From an uncultured Acidobacteriaceae bacterium (GTDB lineage: Bacteria; Acidobacteriota; Terriglobia; Terriglobales; Acidobacteriaceae), in assembly GCA_903849645.1 (NCBI GenBank), contig CAINJJ010000050.1:1-64000 (forward strand): a stretch of 64,000 nucleotides of DNA. The letters run 5' to 3'. Position 1 is the stretch's first letter. Each line of letters starts with the position of its first letter. Below the pieces are notes generated by a model, which was not told the DNA's origin, ran no database searches, and saw only the letters and a program-made list of their open reading frames with translations. Of the stretch, positions 1-9,883 are shown piece after piece. Position numbers and translations under genes: made by a program.

Positions 1-1
1 C

Positions 2-1823
2 AGCGGACGCCATCCCTTTGCCCGCCCCGATGCCGAGGACTTCCAGGCCATTCGCGCCATCCAGTTCTCTGACCCTGGCGAGCTGAACCCCGACGTCTCG
101 CCCGAACTCAAAAGCGTCATCGCCGCCTGCCTTGAAAAGAATCCCGCCACCCGCTACGCCTCCGCCGCCGAGGTGCGCGAGGCGCTCAAGACCATCATGA
201 AGGCCCTCAAGATCGAAACCGGCATCATCCCCGGCGATGCAGCGGCCAATCTGCCCACTACCGGTCCTGAAGCCGAAAAGCGCACCACCGGCTTCCTGTC
301 CATGCTCGCCGAGCGCTTCCGCGAGTCCGCCGCCGACCGCGCCCCGCAGAACTCCCTTGTCGTCCTGCCCTTCAGCAACCTCTCCGCCACTGAGGTTGCC
401 CCCCTCTACGGCTTCGCCCTCGCCGACGCCATCGCCGCTCGCCTCGCGCGCATCCCCGCTCTGGTCGTGCGCCCCTCCAGCACCCTCATGTCCGTCCCCA
501 TGGCCCAGATGGACCCCCTCGCCGTCGGCCAGAAGCTCCTCGTCTCCTTTGTCCTTGCGGGCAACTTCCTCCGCTCCGACGAGGGCTTTGACCTCAACTG
601 GCAACTGCTCGACGTGGCCTCGCAGAGCGTGCGCTCCGGCGGCGCCATCCGCGTAGCCTCGCTCGACCTGATCGCCGTCCAGACTGAAATCTCCAACGAA
701 GTCTTCGCCGCCCTCCACGGCCTCTCCGCCGCCGACCGCATGGACGCCGGCCAGAACGATGCTCAGCGGCCCGCCGTGCGCGACGCCTCGCTGCCCGGTC
801 CCGTGAGCGAAGACTACCTCCAGGCCCGCGCCCTCCTCAGTTCCTTCATGGTGCGCACCGGCTCCCGCTCCGACCTCGACCGCGCCCAGGCCCTCTTCAC
901 CAGCGTCACCGCCAAGGACCCCGAGTTTGCCGCCGGCTGGTGCGGCCTCGGCATCGCTGAGCTGCAATATGTCCGCCACGGCTTCGGCGGCCAGATTCAC
1001 GTGATGCACGCGCGCCGCGACTTCGACGAAGCGCTCCGTCTCGACCCTGCCTCGACCGAGGCCAACCTCTATCGCATCTACATGCTGCTCTCCCGCGGGG
1101 AGAAGGAATCCGCCCGCCACGGCGTCGCCAACCTGCTGGCCGGGGGCCGCCAACGACTGGAACGTCCACATGGTGGCCGGCATGGCCCTGCGCGGCGACG
1201 GCATGTACGACGAGGCCCTCCTCCAGTTCAACCGCGCCCTCAAGCTCAACCCCGCCAACGCGCCCATCCTCTATAACCACCGCGCCCGCGTCTACCACTA
1301 CGAAAACCAGATCGAGCTGGCCGGCGACGAGCTGGCAAAGGGCCTGGCCCTCGAGCCCCGCCACCCCCTGCTGCGCACCTCCGCCGGCTACCAGCAGATG
1401 CGCATGGGCAACCTGGACGTCGCCATCACCCTGTTGGAAGGCGTCATCCGCGACGACCCCTCCATGCGCATCGCCGTGCCCACTCTCGCCATCTGCTACG
1501 TCCAGACCGGCGCATGGGAGCGCGGCGCGGCCCTGCTCAAGGACGACACCATGGCCGCCGCTGAAGCCGACAACGAGATGGCCTACCGCCTCGCCACCTA
1601 CTTCGCCGTCGAGGGCGACTCCAGCGAAGCCCTCCACTGGCTCCGCCGCGCCATCTACCTCGGCAACGAAAACTACCCCTGGTTCCAGCGCAACCCCATG
1701 TGGAACAACCTCCGCACCAACGGCGACTTCGAACGCATCCTCGAAGACCTCAAGAAGAGCTTCCGCAAAAACCAGAAAACCTGGAAGCGGCTGCTGGAAC
1801 AGGTGCCGCCTGACGGGGAGTAG
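2..1823 (+). pseudogene. C-terminal part of Ser/Thr protein kinase with TolB/FlgO-like and TPR effector region; apparent 1-nt frameshift at ~1142-1146 (5' truncated by window)
   Basis: Frame 2 from position 2 reads SGRHPFARPDAEDFQAIRAIQF..ELKSVIAACLEKNPATRYASAAEVREAL (kinase subdomain XI-like), then LVVLPFSNLS..; TPR-like sequence continues in frame 3 (GAANDWNVHMVAGMALRGDGMYDEALLQFNRALKLNPANAPILYN..) to 1823. Could be a sequencing indel. Confidence 0.75.
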
Positions 1824-2016
1824 CACTTACGCCAGAGTGTGAGCCCCATGCGCCCCGACTCATCGCACAACGCGCTGACTTGCTGACTCGCTAACTCCGC
1901 GCAGCGGGGGTTGACTCGCTGATTCTTCGTCCAGCCGTTCTGCAGCCAGTACCCGGCAACTTCACGCCGCCATCCCATCCCGGTTGCTTTCGCCAAATTT
2001 TTTCTATCCTCGATGC

Positions 2017-2277
2017 ATGCAATTCCTCACCCAGGACGAGCTCGCGCGTCTGACCTCGCCGGAGCGCCTTGCGTTGATCTCGCAGCTTTGGGACAGCCTG
2101 GACGACGACCAGCTTCCCCTCACCGCCGCGCAGCGGGCCGATCTTGACTGCCGCCTCGCGACCCTCGACCAGGACCGGCGCGAGGGCGTCACCTGGGCCG
2201 CTCTCAAAGCCGAGCTTGAGCAGCGCTGCCCATCGTGTTTCCGATCATCTTTACCCCGCGCGCTCGTGTCGAGTTGA
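2017..2277 (+). CDS. Addiction module component / putative antitoxin (PF09720-like)
   Basis: MQFLTQDELARLTSPERLALISQLWDSLDDDQLPLTAAQRADLDCRLATLDQD.. pattern typical of the family; overlaps downstream ParE-like frame. Confidence 0.75.
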   Translation: MQFLTQDELARLTSPERLALISQLWDSLDDDQLPLTAAQRADLDCRLATLDQDRREGVTWAALKAELEQRCPSCFRSSLPRALVSS

Positions 2278-2531
2278 CCGACGCGCAGGACTGGTATGAG
2301 AACCAGGCTTCCGGTCTTGGAAACCGCTTTCGCGCCGCAATAGACTCCGTGGTTCAACGCATGAGTGCCAATCCACTCCAATTTCCCATGGTCTAAAGGA
2401 CCATCCGCCGCGCGCTGCTTCCCCGCTTCCCTTCCTTGCTAATGTTCGTCATCGAGGCGGACGAAACGCTCATGGTGGTGGCCTGTTTCCACGGCAGCCG
2501 CGATCCGGGGCATTGGCAAAAGCAGGCCTGA
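2235..2531 (+). pseudogene. RelE/ParE-family toxin interrupted by in-frame TAA (2394-2396)
   Basis: Frame from GTG 2235: VFPIIFTPRARVELTDAQDWYENQASGLGNRFRAAIDSVVQRMSANPLQFPMV*RTIRRALLPRFPSLLMFVIEADETLMVVACFHGSRDPGHWQKQA*. Confidence 0.8.
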
Positions 2532-2600
2532 TCCCTTATCCCGCCGTGTTACCATCCTCCCGAGATTTCGGTAGCAGCGAAAGACTCCCGGAGAGCCGCA

Positions 2601-4130
2601 ATGTCGCTTCGCCCTGCATCCTCGCCCATTCGTCGTTCTGGCGCCCTCAAGCTGGCAACCGCCGCTTCCCTAGCGGCTTTCCTGATGTTCCTGCTTCTGC
2701 CTGCCCAGGGCGCCGCGCAGACCTACCAGCCCACCTGGGACTCCATCGACAAGCGCCCCACTCCCGCCTGGTTCACTGACGCCAAGTTCGGCATCTTCAT
2801 CCACTGGGGCGTTTACTCCGTCCCCGCCTATGCGCCCGTCATCCCCGGCAAGCTCGCCTACTCCGAGTGGTACTGGCACCAGATGACCGAGGGCCGCGAC
2901 AACCCCAAGGCCAACCCCGTGGAAACCGGCACGTGGGCCTACCAGCAGAAGCAGTACGGCGCGGACTACGACTACAAGAACTTCGCGCCCCAGTTCAAGG
3001 CCGAACTCTTTGACCCCGACCAGTGGGCCGACCTCTTCGTTCGCTCCGGCGCAAAGTACATCGTGCCCACCTCCAAGCATCACGAGGGCTTCGCCATGTG
3101 GCCCAGCAAGGAGGCCTCCGCCACCTGGGGCCGCCCCTGGAACTCGGTCGAAGCCGGCCCCCACCGCGACCTGCTCGGCGACCTCAGCGACGCCGTCCGC
3201 CGCAAGGGCCTGCGCTTCGGCCTCTACTACTCGCTCTACGAGTGGTACAACCCCCTCTGGCTCACAGACAAGCCCAGCTATGTCAGCCAGCACATGTTCC
3301 CGCAGTTCAAGGACGTTGTCACCCGCTACAAGCCCTCCATCATCTTTACCGACGGCGAGTGGGAGCAGACAGCAGCCCAGTGGCGCAGCCCGGAACTGGT
3401 CGCCTGGCTCCTCAACGACTCCCCCGTCAAGGACGAAGTGGTCATCAACGACCGCTGGGGCTCTGACACCCGCCACAAGCACGGCGGCTACTGGACCACC
3501 GAGTACACCCCCGGCATGAGCGGCATGGAGCATCCCTGGGAAGAGAGCCGCGGCATGGGTTACAGCTACGGCTACAACCGCGCCGAGCGCCTCGCTGACT
3601 ACCACTCCGGCCGCGAACTGGTCACCATGCTGGTTGACATCGTCAGCCGCGGCGGCAACCTGCTGCTCGACATTGGCCCCAACGCCGACGGCACCATTCC
3701 CGTCATCATGCAGGAGCGTCTGGAGCAGATCGGCGCCTGGCTCAAGATCAACGGTGACGCCATCTACGGCACCCGGCCCTGGAAGGCCGCAAAGCAGTGG
3801 AGCGCCGGCGACGTGCCGCAAATCGGGTACAACGCGGAGTTCGAGACCGCCTATGACGTCTCCAAACTCACCGAAAGGCCTGCTCCCGGCAAGGCAGCCA
3901 TCGAGGCCTTCTTCACCACCAAGGGCAACGATGTCTACGCCATTCTGCCCCGCTGGAAGCAAGGCGCCTTCATGGTCAAGGACGTGACCGGCGTGAAGTC
4001 CGTGACCCTCCTCGGCTCGCCCACGCCTCTCAAGTTCAAGGCCACCCCGGCAGGCGTCTCCGTCGACCTTCCCGACCTGCCTGAAGAGATCCGCGCCCAG
4101 CCCGCCTGGGTGCTGAAACTGGCCCGATAG
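2601..4130 (+). CDS. Secreted alpha-L-fucosidase (GH29)
   Basis: Signal peptide; WFTDAKFGIFIHWGVYSVPAYA.., GAKYIVPTSKHHEGFAMWPSK, IIFTDGEWE, typical GH29 N-terminal half. Confidence 0.93.
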   Translation: MSLRPASSPIRRSGALKLATAASLAAFLMFLLLPAQGAAQTYQPTWDSIDKRPTPAWFTDAKFGIFIHWGVYSVPAYAPVIPGKLAYSEWYWHQMTEGRDNPKANPVETGTWAYQQKQYGADYDYKNFAPQFKAELFDPDQWADLFVRSGAKYIVPTSKHHEGFAMWPSKEASATWGRPWNSVEAGPHRDLLGDLSDAVRRKGLRFGLYYSLYEWYNPLWLTDKPSYVSQHMFPQFKDVVTRYKPSIIFTDGEWEQTAAQWRSPELVAWLLNDSPVKDEVVINDRWGSDTRHKHGGYWTTEYTPGMSGMEHPWEESRGMGYSYGYNRAERLADYHSGRELVTMLVDIVSRGGNLLLDIGPNADGTIPVIMQERLEQIGAWLKINGDAIYGTRPWKAAKQWSAGDVPQIGYNAEFETAYDVSKLTERPAPGKAAIEAFFTTKGNDVYAILPRWKQGAFMVKDVTGVKSVTLLGSPTPLKFKATPAGVSVDLPDLPEEIRAQPAWVLKLAR

Positions 4131-4230
4131 TCCACAGGCCTGGCAAACTCAGGGCCCCTCGCTTTGGGGGGCCTGGGAACCCTCGAACCCAAAAGAACCG
4201 GCTCCGCTCCCTGTTTCCAGTTCGCTGGCT

Positions 4231-4515
4231 TCACATCGCTGGCTTGACCGGCTTCTTCTGCCCCGGATCAATCTCCGCCTCGGCGGCGTGCAAATCGCTC
4301 TGCCGGTCCATCCACTCGTCCAGGCGCGACCGCTTGAAGCGCCAGCGGTTCCCCAGTTTGAAGGCCGGCACAAACCCCTCCGACGCATATTTGTAAAGAG
4401 TGTCAGGCGAGATGCCCAGATAGTCCGAGGCCTGGCGAATGTCCATGACCTCGCGCACCTCGGGAACCAGCAAATTGGTACGGGCTGCGGCGCTGCGCAT
4501 GGATGCCCCTTTCAA
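4231..4515 (-). CDS. Excisionase/MerR-type helix-turn-helix DNA-binding protein
   Basis: MDIRQASDYLGISPDTLYKYASEGFVPAFKLGNRWRFKRSRLDEWM is the classic HTH_17 pattern. Confidence 0.85.
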   Translation of the reverse strand: MKGASMRSAAARTNLLVPEVREVMDIRQASDYLGISPDTLYKYASEGFVPAFKLGNRWRFKRSRLDEWMDRQSDLHAAEAEIDPGQKKPVKPAM

Positions 4516-4762
4516 AGGAGTCGTGCTCCAGACAGATTTCCGGCACTCCTGCCGGTAGTCTTGTATATAGCGCGGTTTTACCCGTCATTTCAAGGATTTT
4601 CAGGCATTTACCGGAAATTCATCGGCTTTCCCAATCCCATTCGGGACTCGTCTCAAGGCCGGCAAAACCACAAAGCCCAGCCGATTGGGCCCCGCCCAAC
4701 CCTGCCCCCAACCCCTTGGGCTGTTACGACCGATGGTGCATCCGCAAGCTCCAGCCGCCGCC

Positions 4763-5077
4763 TCAGAACGCCTTCCGCCACCCCGCCGTTCTCTCAAAGC
4801 TCTGGAACCGCGTCTTCTCACCCCGCGTCAGGTAGAAGTCCAGCACATCGTCCTTCTGGAATACCGCGCAATCTGGCCAGCTCGCATCCTTCTCCAGGTG
4901 GGTGGCCTTCATGTGGTTGTCCACCAGAGTGATCTCCTCCGGCGAGCACTGCACCACCTTCTGCACCTTCAGCGAGAAAGCGGTCCCCGCCGGCGAATCC
5001 TTCGGCATCTGGTTGGCGATCTTGGTCACCAGCAGGATAAACACAAACGCTGCGGCAAAGAAGGCGATCTTCTTCAT
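4763..5077 (-). CDS. Hypothetical protein with N-terminal membrane anchor/signal
   Basis: MKKIAFFAAAFVFILLVTKIANQMPKDSPAG..; good coding character, no recognised domain. Confidence 0.65.
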   Translation of the reverse strand: MKKIAFFAAAFVFILLVTKIANQMPKDSPAGTAFSLKVQKVVQCSPEEITLVDNHMKATHLEKDASWPDCAVFQKDDVLDFYLTRGEKTRFQSFERTAGWRKAF

Positions 5078-5250
5078 TTCAATTGACTTTCCTGGAAGCT
5101 CGTCGAGCCGTTCCCTTGCCTGTCAGCCCACGCCGCAGGCGAACGCAACTCCGTAACCAGCCGGCTCCATCCCCGCACCAATCTAGTCCAACCGCCGTAG
5201 CAACTCAAGCCGCGCCGTCTGTGCAGCCTGTGGTCCCGCCGATCCGCAGC

Positions 5251-6468
5251 CTAGTTCTGGTCCTCGCGCCGGTGCAGCGTCGGCTTGTCGTCCGCGGTCG
5301 CGTTCGGGTCGCTCTGGCTCGTCGGGTCGCCTGAGCCGGTGCTCGCCCGGCGCAGCGATGGCCGCTTGGTGTCTTTCGAGTCGGTCAGGCGGCGCTTGTT
5401 CTCAATCCGCGCCAGCCGCGCCTTGATGTCGTCAAACTCCGACGTCGTCACCGTGTACTCGTCCCGCGCCGGCAAGATCCGCGCAATCTCTTCCTGCGAG
5501 TGCAGAATCCGATCCGGTGTCTGCGGATGGTCCGCGAACGCACGCGCCACCATTCCCGGCTTGCGCTTCTCCAGCGCCTGCACCTTCTCAAAGAAGCTGA
5601 TAAAGGCCTGCGGATCGTACCCCGAGCGGTACATGTACTGCACCCCCAGGTAGTCGGCCTCCGCCTCAAACTCCCGCGAGAAATGCAGGAAGGTCAGGGG
5701 CACCCCGATCGAAGCCGCCTCGTAGATCCCATACCCCGTCCACCCGCCGATGAAGATCAGCGGAATCGTCCCCAACTGCGCATAGTTCATCCGCGTCTGC
5801 TCGCGCACCGCGTGATGCGCGCACACGTGCGCCGTCTCATGGGCCATCACGCCGGCCAACTCAGCCTCTTCGTCCGCATTCAGAATCAGCCCCGAGTTCA
5901 CATAGAAAAATCCGCCGGGCAAAGCCATGGCGTTGATCTCGTCCGAGTCAATCACCTTGATCGTGAACGGCACCTTGCAGTCGGAGTTCTTCACGATGTT
6001 CTGCCCAATACGGTTCACATACTCCACCACAATCGGGTCGGTAATGAACTTGGTGCTCTTCTCAATCTCCGAGGCATACATCTTGCCCATCTTGATCTCA
6101 GTGTCGGTCGAGTACCAGTTCCCTACCCCGCGCCCGCCAATGTCGCGATTGCCCACGGCGCTCACGTCATCCTTGCTGCCCGGCTTCACTTCCACCTTCT
6201 GGCTGCCCACGTCCACGACCTTTTCCGGGTGAACGGCCGTCGCCGGAACATCGCCACCCACCGGCGTGGTTCCCGGCGCGGGCGGCTTGGCAGGCACGGT
6301 GGCCGGCGCGTCGCCGCCTACCGGCGTGGTCCCTGGGGCCGGTTGCGCTGTCGGGCCGCTTGCCGGGGGGGTGCTCGATGGGGTGGACTGAGCCCATCCC
6401 GCCGTGGCCAGCGCCAGCGCCAACCCAACCGCCGCTGCAACTGTCGAACTCTTCCAGCTTGACCTCAT
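5251..6468 (-). CDS. M48-family zinc metalloprotease, secreted, with N-terminal PAPGTTPVGGD repeats
   Basis: HETAH motif in ELAGVMAHETAHVCAHHAVREQ; FEAEADYLGVQYMYRSGYDP; signal peptide. Confidence 0.92.
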   Translation of the reverse strand: MRSSWKSSTVAAAVGLALALATAGWAQSTPSSTPPASGPTAQPAPGTTPVGGDAPATVPAKPPAPGTTPVGGDVPATAVHPEKVVDVGSQKVEVKPGSKDDVSAVGNRDIGGRGVGNWYSTDTEIKMGKMYASEIEKSTKFITDPIVVEYVNRIGQNIVKNSDCKVPFTIKVIDSDEINAMALPGGFFYVNSGLILNADEEAELAGVMAHETAHVCAHHAVREQTRMNYAQLGTIPLIFIGGWTGYGIYEAASIGVPLTFLHFSREFEAEADYLGVQYMYRSGYDPQAFISFFEKVQALEKRKPGMVARAFADHPQTPDRILHSQEEIARILPARDEYTVTTSEFDDIKARLARIENKRRLTDSKDTKRPSLRRASTGSGDPTSQSDPNATADDKPTLHRREDQN

Positions 6469-6724
6469 AACCTCACCTCCGGCGCATTTCCATTCTCGCC
6501 GATCGCGGCCCGATGCCCTGAGCCGCTTTGCTTCACTCGTTAGACGCTAGTATCCTCTCGTTTGGCAACCACCTGAAAGAAAATTCTGCCCCATCCCCCC
6601 ACCGCATCCACAAAAGGAGCATTTCCTTCCAGGATGCGCTTTCCAGCAATCGCCACGTGTTCCTCTTGGAGCTTGCTTCCGTCTGAATTAGAGTGGAGAA
6701 CACGCAGCATCCGGGGGAGACAAC

Positions 6725-8869
6725 GTGCGCAGAATCATTCTGGGATTAGCCGCCATGGCCATCTGCGCCACGGCGCCCCTTGCATCTCAGCCGCCCCGTT
6801 CCCCTGACCCTCTCGGCGACCTGCTCAGGCCCCACGGCCACGCACGTCCCGCGCCCGTCGTCGCCACGCGCACCCCCCAGGTCTTCTTCGACGCATCCAG
6901 CCTCGGTTCGCCCATCACGCTCGACAAGGGCTGGCGCGTCGGCATCACCGCCAACCCCGCCGCCGCCGCGCCCGAGTATGACGACTCCGCGTGGGCCGTC
7001 CGCGACGCCGCCGACTCCTTTGCCGATGTCCCCGACTCCGACCACCCGGCCGGCGCTCCAGATGCCCAGCCCAAGCCCGCGGCTCAGAGCGCTTCCGGCC
7101 CGCCCCACGGCCACCAGCGCCCCTTTGCCTGGTTCCGCATCCATTTGAAGCTCGCCCCCAATCACGGCCCCGTCGCCCTGTACATCGAGCTGCCCGTCTC
7201 CCACAGCACATCCATGAACTTCGGAGCCCAGGCGTTGGGCGTGGACATCTTCGCCAACGGCAAGCAGATCCAGCCTGAAGGCCCCCACGGCGACGCCCCC
7301 GAACGTTTCGAGCCCATCTCCCGCGTCTACAACCTCAACGTTCCTCCTTCGCAAACCGATGCAGTCCTCGCCGTTCGCTCCATCTTTGTGCCCCTCGGCT
7401 ATGGCGCCTATACCGGCTTCTTCTCCACCCGCAAGCTGCGCATCGGAGACCCCGACGACCTCAACCGCTCGCTCGAACTCTGGTCTCACCGCAGCCTCTT
7501 CGAGCGCCTGCCCCGCCTTGTAAACGCCGTCCTTCTCAGCATCCTGGCCCTGTTTCTCCTGGCGCTGTTTTTCACGCAGAAGGGACACATCGAGTACCTC
7601 TGGCTGGCCCTCTACGAACTCCTCCAGGCCCCCATCGGCTTTGTCGATCTCGCCGGCAGTTCTGCCCAACTCGACCGCCTCTGGTACGCCGCCGTCGTCC
7701 TCCAGCTCGTCGTCATCTCCGCCTATCTCTACTTCGAGTTCCTCATCGCCTTCCTGGCCCTGCGCAAGCGCTGGTACATCCTGGCCTTGCGCTACTCGGC
7801 CCCCGTCCTGCTTGGCGTTGCTCCCACGCTCCTGCTCCTCGGACGCAACCCCCTCGTGGCGGTCTTGCTGGCCGGCGTCTTCCTCTTTACCCTGGTGTGG
7901 ACCATCGCCTGGCTCATCTTCATCGTCGTCACCCTCATCGCCGCCACAATCCGCCGCAACTTTGAGGCCGGCCTCCTGCTCATTCCCCTCGTCCTCAGCC
8001 TCATCGGCACCATCGAACCGGTCCTCACCTCCGGCATGAGCGACTGGGTCGGCCGCCCCTTCCGTTCTCCGCTCACCATTGAAGCCGGGCCCATCCCCAT
8101 CCACTTTGCCTCCATCGCCGACTTCACCGGCGTCTTCGTGATCGTCCTCATCATCTTCGTCCGCTTCCTCCGTGTGCAGCGCGACCAGGAACGCGCATCC
8201 AGCGAACTGGCCGCCGCCCGCAGCGTTCAGGAGCTCATGATTCCCCAGGAGAAGCTCGCAACTCCCGGCTTCGAGGTCGACTCCATCTACAATCCGGCCA
8301 ATGAGGTCGGCGGCGACTTCTACCACGTCCAGTCCGCCCCCGACGGCAGCCTGCTCGTCGTCATCGGCGACGTGGCCGGCAAAGGCCTCAAGGCCGCCAT
8401 GAACGTCTCCATGCTCATGGGCGCGCTGCGCCGCATCCCTGAACGCAGCCCCGCCAAAATCCTGGAATCCCTCAACCGCGTTCTGACCGGCAGCGAGAGC
8501 TTCACTACCTGCCAGGCCGCCTGGTTCGGCGCCAACGGCGAGCTGGTCCTCGCCAACGCCGGCCACCTGCCCCCCTACCTCAACAGCCAGGAGGTGGCCC
8601 TGCCCGGCGGGCTGCCCCTGGGCGTACTGCCCGAGGTTCACTACGAAGAGGTGCGGCTCTACCTGCACCCCGGCGACCGCATCCTGCTCATGTCCGATGG
8701 CGTCGTCGAAGCCCGCCTCCCCTCCGGCGAGCTCTTCGGCTTTGACCGTGTACACAACCTGAGCAACCAGTCCGCCTTCTACATTGCTGACGCAGCCAAG
8801 GCCTTCGGCCAGGAGGACGACATCACCGTCCTCACCGTCCGCCGCCTCGCTCAGGCCATGGCTGCGTAG
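6725..8869 (+). CDS. Multi-pass membrane PP2C/SpoIIE-type phosphatase (RsbU-like) with extracytoplasmic N-terminal domain
   Basis: C-terminal ARSVQELMIPQEKLATPGFEVDSIYNPANEVGGDFYHV..LLVVIGDVAGKGLKAAM..; central TM helices; signal peptide. Confidence 0.9.
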   Translation: MRRIILGLAAMAICATAPLASQPPRSPDPLGDLLRPHGHARPAPVVATRTPQVFFDASSLGSPITLDKGWRVGITANPAAAAPEYDDSAWAVRDAADSFADVPDSDHPAGAPDAQPKPAAQSASGPPHGHQRPFAWFRIHLKLAPNHGPVALYIELPVSHSTSMNFGAQALGVDIFANGKQIQPEGPHGDAPERFEPISRVYNLNVPPSQTDAVLAVRSIFVPLGYGAYTGFFSTRKLRIGDPDDLNRSLELWSHRSLFERLPRLVNAVLLSILALFLLALFFTQKGHIEYLWLALYELLQAPIGFVDLAGSSAQLDRLWYAAVVLQLVVISAYLYFEFLIAFLALRKRWYILALRYSAPVLLGVAPTLLLLGRNPLVAVLLAGVFLFTLVWTIAWLIFIVVTLIAATIRRNFEAGLLLIPLVLSLIGTIEPVLTSGMSDWVGRPFRSPLTIEAGPIPIHFASIADFTGVFVIVLIIFVRFLRVQRDQERASSELAAARSVQELMIPQEKLATPGFEVDSIYNPANEVGGDFYHVQSAPDGSLLVVIGDVAGKGLKAAMNVSMLMGALRRIPERSPAKILESLNRVLTGSESFTTCQAAWFGANGELVLANAGHLPPYLNSQEVALPGGLPLGVLPEVHYEEVRLYLHPGDRILLMSDGVVEARLPSGELFGFDRVHNLSNQSAFYIADAAKAFGQEDDITVLTVRRLAQAMAA

Positions 8870-8941
8870 GCTACCGCACCATCGGGGAGCTGGATGGGTT
8901 TTCGCAGCCGCTCGCGCAGGCGAACATATAGGAAAGATGTT

Positions 8942-8958
8942 AAGCTAGCTCAAGCTAG
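8942..8958. promoter_or_regulatory. Possible operator of the downstream TA module: inverted repeat CTAGCT-CA-AGCTAG overlapping direct repeat AAGCTAG
   Basis: aagctagctcaagctag ~30 bp upstream of antitoxin ATG (8988). Confidence 0.4.
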
Positions 8959-8987
8959 ACAGTCTTGGCCATACGCAAGGAGACACC

Positions 8988-9236
8988 ATGCTGCACGTTG
9001 GCGCCTTCGAGGCAAAGAACACCTTCGGTTCCCTGCTCGACCGCGTAGAAGCAGGCGAAGATATCGTGATCACACGCCATGGCCGCCCGGTGGCCAGGCT
9101 GACCTCTGAACCCATGTTCGATGTGGCCAAGGCGAAAGCCGCCGCCGCACGAATCCGCCAGCGTGCCATGGAACGAAAGACTGGCCCCTTCAACTGGGAA
9201 GAATGGAAGGCATATCGCGATGAGGGCCGCAGGTGA
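8988..9236 (+). CDS. Type II antitoxin, Phd/YefM (VapB-partner) family
   Basis: MLHVGAFEAKNTFGSLLDRVEAGEDIVITRHGRPVARL. Confidence 0.9.
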   Translation: MLHVGAFEAKNTFGSLLDRVEAGEDIVITRHGRPVARLTSEPMFDVAKAKAAAARIRQRAMERKTGPFNWEEWKAYRDEGRR

Positions 9237-9646
9237 GCATCGTTCTGGACTGTTCGGCAACCCTGGCATGGATCTATCCGGACGAAACCACGGACGCTGT
9301 ACTCGCGGTCTTCGATCAGGTGATTCATCAAGGTGCCTTCGTCCCGGAACTATGGCGAACTGAGATTGCCAACTGCCTCACCCAAGGAGTGAGACGCTCC
9401 CGCATCACTGCAATTGAACGAAGCCAATCGCTATCCGACCTTGCCAACATGGGCATCATCACCGATAACCAGACCGGCAAACATGTCTGGCAGGAATCGT
9501 TAATTCTCGCAGATCGCCATCGGCTGACCGTCTACGACGCCACTTACCTGGAACTCGCGCTGCGCCTTTCGCTGCCGCTGGCCACCCTCGACGATGACCT
9601 GCGCAGGGCCGCGCAAGATGAAGGCGTGACCCTGCTGGGGAAGTAG
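9233..9646 (+). CDS. vapC: PIN-domain ribonuclease toxin (VapC family)
   Basis: MSIVLDCSATLAWIYPDE..VYDATYLELALRLSLPLATLDDDLRRAA; 4-nt GTGA overlap with antitoxin. Confidence 0.92.
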   Translation: MSIVLDCSATLAWIYPDETTDAVLAVFDQVIHQGAFVPELWRTEIANCLTQGVRRSRITAIERSQSLSDLANMGIITDNQTGKHVWQESLILADRHRLTVYDATYLELALRLSLPLATLDDDLRRAAQDEGVTLLGK

Positions 9647-9883
9647 TCCACGCCTAAAAGTGAGCGAGATGGGGATTTTTCACCAATCACCCTGAAGCGA
9701 GCGATAGTTAGGAAATAGCTCCTGTACTCTGAGTAGCCTGAATAGTTCTCAAACGTCGAAACCTGCCCATACCACAAGCTGCTCCGATAAAAAACGTGCG
9801 GCGTCACAGAAACGCCCCACCCTTGCGGATGAGGCGCCTTTGCTTTTGCGACCAACGGGAGCATCTGCCGCACCGCGGGTGCC

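Noticed and set aside
6746-8755. 669-aa minus-strand ORF opposite the SpoIIE phosphatase
   Set aside because: Antisense shadow; composition (EGD/GVE-rich) is typical of reverse-strand readthrough in GC-rich DNA.
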